From: Sweltsa coloradensis
Lineage: Eukaryota; Arthropoda; Insecta; Plecoptera; Chloroperlidae
Direction of reading: 5' to 3'
Assembly: GCA_024449915.1 (NCBI GenBank)
Contig: JAMZAV010000029.1
Span: 62,001 to 126,000 of the forward strand
DNA: 64,000 nt
Of this stretch, positions 45,480 through 57,448 are shown one piece after another. The position numbers and the translations under genes were made by a program. The notes below the pieces were generated by a model. It worked only from the letters and a program-made list of their open reading frames with translations, was not told the DNA's origin and ran no database searches. Numbering within the stretch: position 1 is the stretch's first letter; each line of letters begins with the position of its first letter.

Positions 45480-47070
45480 TTTTGATTGATCAATCACTTT
45501 TAGTATACCATCTCTTTCTCCTTTAAGCAAGCAACTTTATGGAAAGCACCTCGGGCCAAAATACATTTCCCTATCACACAACTCATGACTGGTAGGTTTA
45601 TTCTTCCAGCACAGTGAGTAAATATATGAATAAATGTCAAAGGGTACATAATCTGGTCATATCTATATATTATTATATGGTTATATTAAATTTTATTAAT
45701 TATTGGAAAATTCCAGTTTTTCAACCCCTTCCATCTCCTTTAAACCAGACGGATTTTGCCACGGTACCTCTTGGCAAATTTTTTAGAATATTATTTTGAC
45801 TATTCAATCCAAAATCAAGCCTCTAACATAAAACACCTAATTGTTATTGATTTTCCTTATATCCCCTTGAGTACTATTTTTAATCTATATTTACACTATC
45901 GAATGAAATTTATCAGTTGAGCAAACTAATTTTTTACTACATACATTATGTTGGATATTATGTATCCTGCGTTATTGATCTTTTCCGTAACATTTAACAA
46001 CAAAAATATGTGTTAAGAGTTAAATTTCACTTCATAAACATACAGTTCTTGTCAACGATATTTTCCTGTTTTTTGAAAGAATAACTTTTTTCCTCTCGCT
46101 CGTTTCCGCGGTCTGTTGCCTCGGTGGCGCCGGAATTTGGTTGATAGTCGGGGTGCGGAATTTATATCGTTCAGAAGCCGGTAAAAATCTCGGGCCAGAA
46201 TCGCGAACAAGCCGAAATTCATCTTCCAAGAAATCTGTGTAAGGGTTGTAACTCTTGTGTTAATCGGTTGAACGCTCGCTCGCTGTTCGACGCAAGTCGA
46301 CGGCGAAGTTGTGTGTATACACGGTGTAAGATTAGAATATCAACGGAATATAAACTAAAATAAACAATAAACCATAACTTCGACAACATTCGATTTTAAC
46401 ACTATCAAGTCGTCGTAGTGTGATGTTGTGTTTAGTTTTTTTTTCATGGAATTTTTTCTATATAATATATATAGGCACTTTTGTTATTCAAGTTTTTCTT
46501 GTTGTATTTAATATTTTAATTTTGAAGTATTACTTGTTCATGTATTTAATTATTTGTATAACGTGTTTGTATTGTTTTAAATTGTATTTTAATTGTTAAT
46601 TTTAGTTACCCAACACTTGTGGGGTAATACCTGTCGTTGGAGATTAATAAATAAAAGAAACCGACGTAATTTTCCACCACAAACATCTCCATAACTTCAT
46701 CGACACCGACCTACTTCAAGATATAAACTTTCACATCCCTACAATTTTTACTTGAAATAACATCCCCTTCAAAATTTTCCCCATCCACCGAATTCAAGAC
46801 ACCTACAACAAATTATTAGCTATTGACATAGAAATTGACATCAACCACAAGAAACTTCATACATAACTTAAAGCAGCTGTTTTTGTCAGTTTACCAATAT
46901 GACTGATTAATCACTCTCATCACTTCTTCATCAGTTTAGTATTTTAAAACCCCAGTTCATTTTTCATTCACGTTGTTTTTCAGTTTTTTTTTTTAATATT
47001 TATACTTTTACTATTCAAGTCTTTCTTACTGAATTTGTTGTATAATTTTAATGTTATAATTTTTTTTTTA
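45480..47070. other. No gene seen
   Basis: AT-rich except for a CpG-containing patch at 46085-46325 ('cgcggtctgttgcctcggtg', 'cgctcgctcgctgttcgacg'). A minus-strand open frame at 46032-46229 has no recognisable domain. 'aataaataaaagaaa' at 46648 may be the tail of an unrecognised retroposon. Confidence 0.4.
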
Positions 47071-47079
47071 GTTTTTTTC

Positions 47080-47316
47080 TCCAACACCAGAAACAATTGT
47101 TATGAACATTGTTCTCCGCAGAGCGGCTAAGGGTGACAGTGCAAGATCGTTTTCAATCGGGGGCACACTTTGGCGATCTGCTTCACTCACTTTGCCAACA
47201 GCACGTGGTGTTCCCCTAGTGGTCACCCACTTAAATACTGACTACTCCCGATGTTGATTAACTTCGGTGATCTATCAAGAACCGGTGTATTACTATTCAA
47301 CATGGCAAAGCCGTTG
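47080..47316 (-). mobile_element. 5S rRNA-like sequence with SINE-like extension
   Basis: On the minus strand, 47316 to 47194 follows 5S rRNA from end to end: 'gccatgttgaata', 'acaccggttctt', 'atcaccgaagttaatcaac', 'tcagtatttaagtgggtgac', 'ggggaacaccacgtgctgtt', 'ggc'. Substitutions and a small insertion near position 25 show that it is not a functional 5S gene. It continues into 'gccaaagtgtgcccccgatt' and 'cgctctgcggag', an extension expected of a 5S-derived SINE rather than of a plain 5S pseudogene. This body differs from that of the 5S SINE at 15.0 kb. Confidence 0.75.
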
Positions 47317-47429
47317 CATATTATGTGCAATATGCATATTGCAGACAATAATCCTTTAATTTTGAACAAATAATTGAATGGAGTTAAATTGAGTGAACAA
47401 TGTAAGGAAAGATTATAAATGAAGGACAA

Positions 47430-48950
47430 AAACTACCAGGAAAGAAAAGGATCTAAAAATTTATTAGCAGTTGGAAGAAACTTTATACAATTTGTTTGAT
47501 AAAACAGAACTAAAATCTAACAAGTTTCTCAAATATCTAGGGAAAATGCAAGACCACAGTATAATATAAAAAGTTATCAAATCATCTTGAACGCAATGGA
47601 ATTTAAGTAGCAAAATACAAATCTTATTGAGGAACAAAACGAAGTAAACATTCAAAAACTTACGATTAGGTGAACTTGAAATGAAATATTATATTATATA
47701 ACAGCTAAATGAGCTATATAGCAAACTAGCAAAGGCAAAGAGAAGTGCAGAATTGCAAATATTGTATTGAATTAGCATTGTTTTTTTGTTAACATTTTCC
47801 AATCAGAATTTTGTAGTAAAATAATTCGGTTTAATATAAAATAACTCACTTTACAGCTTACATAAACGAAATTATGTTTGATCACAGATGGTGCACTTTA
47901 TCGCAGGGTGGGGCAGGGGGCCAGGGGGTAGAAGTTGAGGCAGAGGGTGGTCTTTATTCAGGAAAACATCTTGCAAAAATGGATGATGGGGTTTCTTAGA
48001 TGATGTTATACATTGTTACCACACAAATCGTACAAAATTAGTAAAACATTCTTTTCACCATTGTCTTACCTTGCGAAATTAAAATAAAATAAAATGGCAT
48101 ATTTAAGATAAGATTTCATTTAAAAACCTCATCTTTTTAATAGTGTACGCGGACGTTGATGTAGAAGGTAATTTTGCGTTACCTACCCATAATATTGGCA
48201 ATTGAATCATTTATCTTCTCGATAACGTCGTTGCGAATAGAATAGGCTTACGTTAAACATTTATAAACATTTAAGTATAAATTAAAGATAATAGGCTAAT
48301 GTGATTGATAAAGAAAGTGTTAAAAATATTATAATTTAATATTTTTTCTATTCGATTTTCCATTTCAATGTTTTTGAATTTCAGTTCTTTATTCTTTTAC
48401 CTTTATTTACTTAAATAAACTATTTCCTATTTTTGCTCATTTTTTATTTTTATTCATTTAAAATAGAGTATAATTTATTTTAATTAATTCCCATTCCCAT
48501 TTTTTAAATCATACATTGGTTTTTTGTTACTTGTTACCCAAGAATAGCTGTTTTCGTAGTTTTTAGTCTGATTATTTCTCTTTGAAATAAATAAAATTAA
48601 TAAATAATAGATTAGTTTAGGTACCAATCAGATATCTATAAAAACTACGATTTTTCATGTGGGATTTAATCGTGACAGGCCAACCTGCACCCGACGTAAT
48701 GAACGATGAGCGTTTAAAATCAATGATTCGATATTTTATGATAGGACATTATAGCAATCATTGTATGAATCGCAACACCCGGAATCAACGTGAATCAACC
48801 AACGGTGCGCATCAAACAACTCATTTAAAATTTATTATGTGCCTCTTGATTGAGAAGGTCTTCCAAAGTTACCACAGTGTATACAAACATCTTAAGACTA
48901 AGAAACTGTAGGGATACTTAAAAGTAACATGACAGAAATTTCAAAAAACT
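47430..48950. other. No gene seen
   Basis: AT-rich. A G-rich patch occurs at 47905-47950 ('gggtggggcagggggccagg'). The open frame at 48657-48911 (plus) contains no recognised domain. Confidence 0.4.
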
Positions 48951-48954
48951 TATA

Positions 48955-49032
48955 CTCAAGCGCGGAAATCGAACCCTAGGACTTACTGCTTGGTAATGCA
49001 GATATGTAATCGAAAATCCAACGAGTATCACA
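48955..49032 (-). mobile_element. tRNA-like SINE head, unassigned family
   Basis: On the minus strand 'gtgatactcgttggattttc' and 'catatctgcattaccaagca' precede a box B-like 'tagggttcgatttccgc'. The layout resembles the head of SINE G, but the following sequence differs. The cloverleaf cannot be closed. Confidence 0.45.
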
Positions 49033-49799
49033 AAGACAAGCTCTTTTTTAATCAGTTTGTGTTACTAAATCGGATAGACGTTATATTATTTAATAAATAA
49101 ACACTTCCGGGATTGTGTACTTAAGTTTCCACACACTTTGTACAAAATCTGTACAATTATTATGTGCCATCAGAATTCTTTCCTCTGGTTGACATTGCAT
49201 CACACGTCGTAGCCAGGAACAAAAAACGTCCACATTTTATAACAAACGACAAATGCTTCTCGCTTTGACATTAAAAAAAAATGTTTTGGTTATATTTTGT
49301 GGTGTGCTGTTAAAAGGTGACAGACGTTTTACCTTTAAATTGTAAGGATGTTTTAAAAATTGATAATTTTTTAGACCATCATATTCTTGTACGACTAGAA
49401 ACATCGAAACCTTCATTCTATCTTGGTAACACCACTTTTAACTATTAAAAGGCTAATGCAATATTTTCTCGCGAGTGCGAAACACTACACCCCATAGACC
49501 AAACGCGTCATAGCCCCGAGGCTCATAGCGGAGGGGGAGTTGGACGCAAGAGATAACCCATTTAACCTTCTCAATTTATGAGATACCTACTCACAAGCAA
49601 GTGTAGGGGAGCACCCCATGTAAGGGTGGACTTCAAACTTGTTAAGGTGACCCTTGATCTCAGGGTCATTAGAAAAGGGGGATGGGGGCGGTGATCTTCA
49701 ATTTTCAGACTAACTGGTTTGCTATCTTCTGCAGAGAGCACAGTGAGTTGGTGTGGGATGTAACAAACAATAACATACTCGCGAGTGCCTATCAATAAT

Positions 49800-50289
49800 T
49801 CATCTCAGTTAGCTTAAGTTTTTATCCCTTTTGAGTGACATTAGACATGACATTAGAAAACCGAAGGAACTATTCTGACATGGTTTACCTTTATAAAATT
49901 ATAAATAATTTAACAAACACTAGTTCAATTCTTGGCAAATTAAATTTTCATATACCTCCCAAACATACACGCCTTCACAAAACTTTTCAACCAGCCCTAA
50001 GTCATCTCGACCTCCATAAAAATTCATGCAGAATTCATTTAATATGTTAAAATCTCTTGAAGGAACAGACATTGATCTCTATTCTCAAAATATTGTTAGT
50101 TTTAAATCTGTGATCACTCTAGTTTTATAATATTAACGTTATAATGTACTCACTAGCTTTTTCCATTAGTCTTTTCTTTTATATCCATTTTTTCCTTTTC
50201 TTTTCTTTCAAGAATATATCTTATTATTATTTTTCATCGTTAATAATTTGATGGTTTCATTTGGCGTGAATGTTTATTGTATATTTTAA

Positions 50290-50340
<51 letters not shown>

Positions 50341-50440
50341 ATTAATGTATATGTTGTCTGTCCATGCTACCATTTGTACTTGTGGAGTATTTGTTCTCTG
50401 TTATAAATAATATGCATTATAATAATAATAAAATTAAAAA
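49800..50440 (+). mobile_element. LINE 3' fragment (reverse transcriptase C-terminus)
   Basis: The frame at 49835-50050 reads ENRRNYSDMVYLYKIINNLT then LNFHIPPKHTR. This resembles the region after the reverse transcriptase domain of Jockey/CR1-group LINEs, where an 'RR..D..FLYKI.N' segment is followed by 'F..P...TR'. Downstream, in a shifted frame, 'gaaggaacagacattgatct' to 'agttttaaatct' gives TDIDLYSQNIVSFKS, the usual last lines of such proteins. It ends in an AT-rich 3' region with a (TA)n run and 'ataataataataaaattaaa'. It is 5'-truncated and frameshifted. Confidence 0.75.
50298..50336. repeat. (TA)n run in the LINE 3' region
   Basis: About 19 TA dinucleotides following 'gtgtgtgta'. Confidence 0.95.
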
Positions 50441-50449
50441 GATTAAAAA

Positions 50450-52640
50450 TAGAAATGTCACTTTTTGCTTAGAAAGATTTACTAAATCCCCCCGTGAACA
50501 CAAAGTATTACTATTAAAATAATGTTATGGGGACTTTTCACCACGTTTATTATATTATTAACTTTTGTGATGTTACCAAACTGTGTGGGCTATCAACTTA
50601 CAAAATATTTCAAAGGGTCTTGTCTTCGACAATAATTCGTAAGGTTTTTAATTCAAATACACGTATTTTACACAGTTTAGTCTGAAATTTCAAAAGTTGG
50701 CAAATACACTATGTAGCGAAATATCCCTATCAAACAATCTCAAAAATAAAATAATACTACTTGAATTTACCTACATTTTTTTAGTTCTATGATAGTATGT
50801 ATGGGTAAGTAGTAAGTATGGGGGAGTACACTCTCAATAATACCGTGTATTTAACAACTCACATTGCATTCGATAGGTAAATGTTTTTTGAATTGAAGTG
50901 CAAAGTTTTTAAATTATTCTAAGACACATTTCATAAGATATTATCATAAAAAATGTTTTGGTGTATGTGCATGCTGTCGATGTGTTTTATTTTATACATG
51001 TTTTTGAACATGAAGTGCCACGTGTGAAAAAAAATGTTCAGGACAAATTAAACTGTAAAATTTCTTTTTAAATGTAAACTATACATGTGTGAGCGCAACA
51101 TGAACTTTCTAATATTGACAATTAAAAATTCCTATAATATATTCTTTAACTATTTCTTTGAACTTTCAATCCCATGCACAATACATAAAGAATGCTAGCA
51201 AGTGGCACTGTTAAAGAGATATTGTTGCAACTACAAGAATCTGTAACAATTTGTCCTAACTTGATTACTGAAACGTTATTTGCTGTGGAAATAAACATAG
51301 GTCAAAATGTTTGTTATTAGTACGACTTTAAGTAAAAACAGTTTTATGGGGACCTCTCAATTTGCTTATTTACAATTATGCAAGGTATCCCATGGTATCT
51401 AGAATGTTATCTAAACGCTAAATTAAATCCTACTGATGACAATACTAGGTAGATAAATGAGTTTTGTACACAGAAACATTTCTAAGTTTAGTAATAAATC
51501 GATAGTTTCTAAGGGATTGCAATTATGCAACATTCTATACAATGAAACTAAAAACATGATCAGGACGTTACGAGTTATAAACAGGTGACAGAGTAGGGTT
51601 TAGGTGGTTCATCGCCCCCCCCCCCCCCCCCCACTACCACCGTGAAACTATACCGAGACTCAACAGTCACGCCTACACAATCACATCAATCTTCGTGAAC
51701 GAAATAGGAATATTTCCCGAAAACAACTCATATTTAAATGAAGACTCATCTTACTTAAAAACGTCTCTATTCCCTCGGTACGCACATCGTTCAAAAAAGA
51801 GATTTCTCCTTCAATATTTCATTCTGTACATCTTAAATTCACAACGCTATATCCTTCAAGATTCTGCTTAATTACCATAGGAAATTATATTCCCAACTCG
51901 CTACTTGTATTCGCAATATTCTCTCTTCTACTAATGTTAGCTTGGAAACATCATAAGATATAAATTTAAATTAACAATGGTGCTGTTACATAGTTTTATG
52001 GAAATTACTTATCTTGGCAATATTAAAGCTAATGCATAACGCAGCTCGTATTTCTGCCACGCAGCGTTTGTTTCCCGTGGAACAATTAGCCCTTAGGATT
52101 CCAGACAAACATTTGTTCTCCATTAGACGAGGGTAGACTTCGTTTCCGGGTCTTTTACTATTATTTACTCACGAATAAGACTGACAACGACGAGCCAAGG
52201 CGTTCTGCTGATTATCTTTTCTTTAAATACGTGACGAACCGACGCAATTAAGAGCCAATTTATTTAAGCTGAAGGAACATTGTTTTACGTTTAATATTCA
52301 TAAAGTCATATCGTCCATAAAATAATACAAGTTAACAATTTGCATTGTATAATAGCACTTTTCGTATGGTCTCTATGGAAACAAATTTATGTTGACGGAT
52401 ATAATTTCATCTTAAAAACATGATAACAAAACCAACATTTTCTCAAAGCGTCAAAACAAGACGAGATAAATTTAATTTATCCTTGTCAAATTTAAAATTA
52501 TAGCCGTCTATTAAAATTAACAAAAGAAAATCCTTTATTATAATAATTTCGAACATATTTTCGTATATTTTAAGGGAACAATATGACACAATCTTACAAT
52601 AATTTCCGAGAGTATTGACATTATGAGATGGTTTACTAAA
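50450..52640. other. No gene seen
   Basis: AT-rich, with an 18-base C run at 51615-51632. No coding or repeat signal could be supported. A GC-balanced patch around 52030-52260 is unremarkable. Confidence 0.45.
51615..51632 (+). repeat. Poly-C run, 18 bases
   Basis: Uninterrupted C homopolymer. Confidence 0.9.
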
Positions 52641-52644
52641 ATTA

Positions 52645-52853
52645 AGGGTCGCATGCATAAATTAGCGAACTGATATTTTGCTTTTTAAAGCTCCAAAAAT
52701 GGCATTTTCTCTGGGAAAACGTCTACCGTATCTTTTTTTATTTCTTGAAAATATGTTTTAGAATCAAAATTTTCTCTGTGGAAAAATTCCAGGTGAAAAT
52801 GCTCATTTTTCGAAAAGCCAAATGTCATTCAGCTGGTTAATGCATGCGATCCT
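52645..52853. mobile_element. MITE with AGGRTCGCATGCAT termini
   Basis: The left end AGGGTCGCATGCATAAATTA and the inverse of the right end AGGATCGCATGCATTAACCA match closely. Pairing continues in patches (TTTGCTTTT / TTTGGCTTTT, GCATTTTC / GCATTTTC) over about 65 bp per arm. Both termini contain the palindrome GCATGC. The element is ~209 bp with no coding content. Target duplication is not clear. Confidence 0.75.
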
Positions 52854-53637
52854 AGATTGTGCCATGTTTCACCTCCTTTTAACAAGGTAGTGTAAAGCAA
52901 TGATTTAAATACAACATTTGAAACCTTTGCAACCGTATTCCGAGAAATTATTTCATAGATGATATTTATTATTTCAACAGTCTCCACTTCTTTAGATATC
53001 CAATACACATCTATCACGAAGATACAAGAATTTATAAAATTGATGATATCAAAGATGGGATCCGTTTCAAAAAATATATATAATCGTCATTAACAAGGTA
53101 GGAAACAGAGGGACGTACGGATAGGTCGACTGTCAAAGGCTGTCCCTACTCGACTACAAAGCGATCACGCTATCACGGCAGTCTGGGTTCTTTCTACTAG
53201 TCACACACAAAAGAAACACAAAGAATGACCCGGCGCTACCCATTAATAATACGGCATAGAGCTTGGAAGTTCAACGTGGGTTGGGCTTCGTGGAAGAGAG
53301 GGAAAAAATTAAATCTGTTGTTTTCCTAGAATCTCGTCGATAATAAAAAACAATACATACATTCTTTTGTCACTGGGGGAAAATTTCTAAAAATCGTATC
53401 TGGATTAATATTAGTGTAGGCGAAATATAATTCTTAAGATATATTGTAATATTTTGACGTTGGTAAGGTGACTTTGATAAGGCAAATATCAAAAAAATTA
53501 TTGCGCGTTGTTAAAACTATGGGATGCTTATTTATCTTTTTCTATATTTATTTATAAATTTAAAAAAAATCTTCATTAATAAAAACATGATTTGCACAGG
53601 AATACAAAAGTTAACGCAGAAGCTTTTTACATTCGTG

Positions 53638-54170
53638 TTAAGGATATGTATACCGCCTTTTGGCGATTAATTTGAAGTCGAAGAAACATGTCTGAAAAAG
53701 TTTGCTGAATAAAAGAAGGCCTTTATAATAACAGAACAAAAAATTGTGAATTTTTTTGTGCGAACATAACCTCACTTTTGGAAATTAAATTAGATTTTTT
53801 GGACAAAAGTGTGATAACAATACTAGTTCAAAATTAATTTTGAAATCGGTTTTTCCTGGACAAAAATTCGTACACCAACTGTTATTTTCAGAAAACTATT
53901 TTAGCTATAGTCAAGTTGTAGCTAAAGGTGTTTAGAAACTATGTCCAGAAAACCGATTCTCAAAATTTAATTTTGAACTAGTCTTGTATATCACACTTTT
54001 GTCCAAAATCTAAATATAATTTCCAAAAGTGAGGTTATGTCCCGCGCCAAAAAAATTCACAATTTTTTTTTCTGTTTTTTATAAAGGCCTCTTTTATTCA
54101 GCAAACTTTTCAGACATGTTTCTTCGACTTTCAAATTATCGGCCAGAGGCGGTACAATAGCCTTAAGGAT
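53638..54170. mobile_element. Foldback MITE with ~215-bp arms and 8-bp flanking repeats
   Basis: The octamer TTAAGGAT occurs at 53638-53645 and 54163-54170. Between them nearly the whole sequence is a palindrome. The left arm ('taccgccttttggcgattaa', 'gtcgaagaaacatgtctgaa', 'gaataaaagaaggcctttat', 'cataacctcacttttggaaa', 'ggacaaaagtgtgata') is repeated inverted on the right with few differences, leaving a ~85-bp centre. An 8-bp duplication fits hAT or P-type insertion, but the termini (TACCGCC) are not the standard hAT sequence and start a few bases inside the octamers. Confidence 0.82.
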
Positions 54171-54259
54171 GGGCATATTTGGTTTATTAGCCATAGTAGT
54201 TATTGAAACTACAGACTTTACTAATTATTAACTTCACTAAACATATTTTTAGTAGCTTC

Positions 54260-54535
54260 TGTTGGTAAATTTAAAAAAAATCTTAAGACGTGTAATTCTT
54301 ATGACAAATAATCATCCAATTGCATTGAAAAACGTTGCAAATCCAAGTAATGAGATTTCAAAAATATTTAGAAAATTCTCTCATAATCGGAGCAATTGTT
54401 TGGCAGCAATCATACGATCAATAAACACAAATATCACAAATTTACAAAAAAACATACAAAAACCATTTGTGCCTTTTTTTCTATAGATTCGTCAAATTGA
54501 ATACTGGCGTAGCTCGCTACATTTAACCAATAATA
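54260..54535 (+). mobile_element. Strongly diverged family A 3' half
   Basis: 'aaaaaaaatcttaaga', 'cttatgacaaat', 'attgaaaaacgttgcaaatc', 'gagatttcaaaaatat' and 'aatcggagcaattg' follow the order of the family A segment that reads 'gtacccaaaaacgtagcaag', 'gagatttcgaaggtcc' and 'agatcgcatatgcc'. It ends 'ctggcgtagctcgctacatttaacc'. Identity is low, so it is an old member or a related family. Confidence 0.45.
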
Positions 54536-54959
54536 ATCATCAATTAACAGACGAATTTTTTAGAACAGTCAGTGAGAAAATAGGAATTTTGTTAAAAATG
54601 TACGTGGGATTTAGCATTTCGTAAATTTATAAAAAAAATCGATCTATTCACGTTTAGCGAGGACCCATCAAAGTGGAATATTAATTTGCTATTGGTATCA
54701 ATGTGTGTTTTTTACTCACATTCGATTTGATAAAATGAAACCTTCTGATATAGGTACATGATCGGGTTTTCACAATGGTTGAAAGCAAAAAAGGCGAAAG
54801 CCTAGAAAAATAAAAATACAAACGTGGATGGATGTTTCGTCTTTCTAATTCGGATTTGATTTGTGAGAGACTAATAGATATTTTTTCGTTGTCACAAATG
54901 ATTGGTTAATGCAAATATCAATTTAACTTGACGCTTAACACGCAACGCAGGCAAATCAC

Positions 54960-55429
54960 TGTCTAGATGCTAATTAATAATGAAACTTTTAGTGCAGGTG
55001 AGGTTAATAATGTTATGAAATATTGCGACTATACACTGCACTTGTAAATAAAGAAAACAACTTTGTAACAATATTTCGACGACTATTCAGTCATCTTCAA
55101 CGGGTTTAATGACATTTTATAAACAACAGTAGAAAAAACAAAAATCACATTCTTAAAACAAATACATACTGCCATCTCAAATTCACCAATAACACATGCA
55201 ATCTATTATATATATTAATTTTTCTATTATAATGGTAGGTTTTTATCTGGTGAAATTGAGATGAATGTATTTGTTTTAAGAATGTTGGATTTTTTGTTTT
55301 CTACTTAATTAGGAAGCTAAAGTCACTTAAAACCCGTGGATGATGAATGTCGTCGAAATATTTTACAAAGTGTTTTCTTTAATTTCATGTCGTTGTCAAA
55401 TGATTTTCATAACATTATGTCTAGATGCT
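54960..55429. mobile_element. Foldback element with 12-bp flanking repeats
   Basis: TGTCTAGATGCT occurs at 54960-54971 and 55418-55429. Inside, the arms from 55009 ('aatgttatgaaatattgc', 'gtaaataaagaaaacaactt', 'caatatttcgacgac', 'cattcttaaaacaaatacat') and back from 55417 are inverted repeats. They meet near 55210 with hardly any centre. A flank of 12 identical bases is long for a DNA transposon, so either a LINE-type event or a local duplication may be involved. Non-coding. Confidence 0.75.
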
Positions 55430-55571
55430 TCAAAGAGGAGGAATATTTCAAGTCGATAAGGTAACCATATAAAGTAACAGGCTTTCATAGTTACCTGGTG
55501 AAACCATTTATGACCCAGCTTCAATCTATAATATATTCATTCCAACATCTATCAAGTTAAATAATTATCGT

Positions 55572-55655
55572 TTCGGTGGTCTGTTGGCTAGGGCGCTACC
55601 TGGAATGTGGGAGGACTCGGGTTCGAACCCCGGTCGGGATGGATTTTTATTTCTG
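55572..55655 (+). mobile_element. tRNA-derived SINE head, family F, copy 2
   Basis: 'gtctgttggctagggcgcta' (box A region) and 'ctcgggttcgaaccccggtc' (box B) are followed by 'gggatggatttttattt'. It matches the copy at 4786 at corresponding positions. The T-arm hairpin CGGG-TTCGAAC-CCCG is intact, while the anticodon stem is not. Confidence 0.65.
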
Positions 55656-55659
55656 AATT

Positions 55660-56120
55660 TCATTAAATATAATCAGTTTCACCTACGGAGTGTTAATCTG
55701 CTTACCAAATCGATAAAAAAAAACAGAGTATTTAAACGCGTTTTGATATCACAGTAAAATGGTTATGCATGACAGCTAAACACAGATAATCCTTATATTC
55801 ATCAACATTAACAATGGTAGGCTACAGTGGTTAGATTGTACTATTAGATATTAATGTTGTTGTATTTATTCTTTTAACTTAGTTTGGTCCAGTCAAAAGC
55901 TCACACAAAAATTATTATAACTGAAGTTGTTGAAGATTAAAACAAAATTAATAGATTTTTTAAACTGACTTGTTCCCACATTAATATTAAGTCAATAATT
56001 CATTGATTTACATTAACATATGGTTGATATGATGTGCGCGTTTAAAAAGTATCCGTGAAAATCTTGTGTGCACCGATAACTCATATCAAGACAATTGAAA
56101 CACATTAAAGACATTTTTAT
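55660..56120. other. No gene seen
   Basis: AT-rich sequence that may include a SINE body downstream of the family F head; no second copy is available to define its end. Confidence 0.4.
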
Positions 56121-56126
56121 GCAATT

Positions 56127-56142
56127 TGGTGGAGGTGCCGGG
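56127..56142 (+). other. tRNA-Ala 3'-end complement (PBS-like 16-mer), copy 4
   Basis: An exact TGGTGGAGGTGCCGGG preceded by 'caatt' and followed by 'ttagtttagctaac'. Confidence 0.6.
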
Positions 56143-57029
56143 TTAGTTTAGCTAACGTGTATTCCTTTTCATTATTGCTTAGAATATGACATTGTATTCT
56201 ATTTAAAATCCCTTATCTCTCATAATATGAAAACTAGTTCAACATGTCCTGCAAAAAGATATGAATAATGAGAGCCAAGTCTAATCCTCGAATCAACCAA
56301 TATAATATAATGTAAATTTTATTTTCAATTCGAAAATCTTGTGCTTTGTTATTATTAAGTCTTTATTTGCAACATAAATTATTTTCCAGTAGTGCAAATA
56401 TAAAATATAAACTTATAAACTAACAATTTATACTTAACCTATTTAATCATTTATCTATTATATACTACATACTATAAATTAATCATGTATATGAGTATTT
56501 GAATGTGTACGTGTATGTACATGAGAAAGGGTGTGTTGATGCATGTCATGTGTGTGTTTGTCAGTGTGAATGTGAATGCGATATGCAAAAAGTAGATTAT
56601 TGAAGTGATAATAATTTGATTGGAAACTCATCAGAAGAAGGGTTTAGGTACAATTACAGAATCTGCTTTTGCGAGGTGGAAAAGAAGGCAGGACATTCTT
56701 TATACCTGCGAATGGTCATTGCTCACGTCGAAGATACAGTTACGATATAAATTATTGGGAGTTTTTTTTATCATTTTCATTAATGTAGGCCTATCGACAA
56801 TTTGAATGATTGCCAAAGTAATAATCTTATTGAATTATGGTAAACAATGACGGGTGGAAAACGCTTTTAACATTCGCGTTGGTGGAAAAGCGTATTTGGT
56901 TCTTTCAGCAAAACATTAACCAATAATACAAGGCCGTTAAAAATTTAAAATTTCCTTCAAACGTTCTTAGTTAATCTTGCTGTAATTTTCTTCGCAACTT
57001 AATCGTAACTGTTACAAAACCATAAGTTA

Positions 57030-57300
57030 ATTTGAGATTTCCATGAGAAAAATTAGAAGTATTTCTTCAAAATAACTCAATGTTACTGCGGGTCTTAAAT
57101 TATATAAACAGTGCAGTTTTCTTTAAAATTTATTTTGGATCGGTAGAAAGCGAATAAATTTTTTGTAAAATTGTTAATGAGCGATTCTCAAGAGAAATAA
57201 TTATTCCCATGTTGCATTCAAAACTGTGGATGTTCTAAGTTTTAAAGAATTCTGAAAATTTCATTAAGATCTGATGTTTTTGGTGACCATGGTGTCAAGG
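57030..57300 (+). mobile_element. Two diverged family-A-like segments in tandem
   Basis: 'gatttccatgagaaaaatta' with 'agtatttcttc' and later 'ggatcggtagaaagcgaata' (57036-57155) follow the family A order, as do 'ttctaagttttaaagaattc', 'aaaatttcattaagatctga' (57230-57282). Both are poorly conserved and lack clear ends. Confidence 0.35.
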
Positions 57301-57448
57301 GGTGGTGTGGGGGGGACGGATTGGTTAGCCACACAGAAAGTTTGAAAATCTATGATCTGGCACTTACATTATTGTGAACGCGAGAACAAGCGACGACCAT
57401 TTCATTTTTTTATTTTATTTATTAAGCCATCGCTTAATGCTGAACTTA

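Noticed and set aside
47194..47316. Functional 5S rRNA gene
   Set aside because: Substitutions in conserved positions and an insertion near position 25, plus a SINE-like extension.
49467..49790. Element bounded by CTCGCGAGTGC at both ends
   Set aside because: The two words are in direct, not inverted, orientation and nothing else pairs. CTCGCGAG is itself a palindrome.
55572..55650. tRNA gene
   Set aside because: The T arm is intact but the anticodon arm is not, and a related head lies at 4.8 kb.
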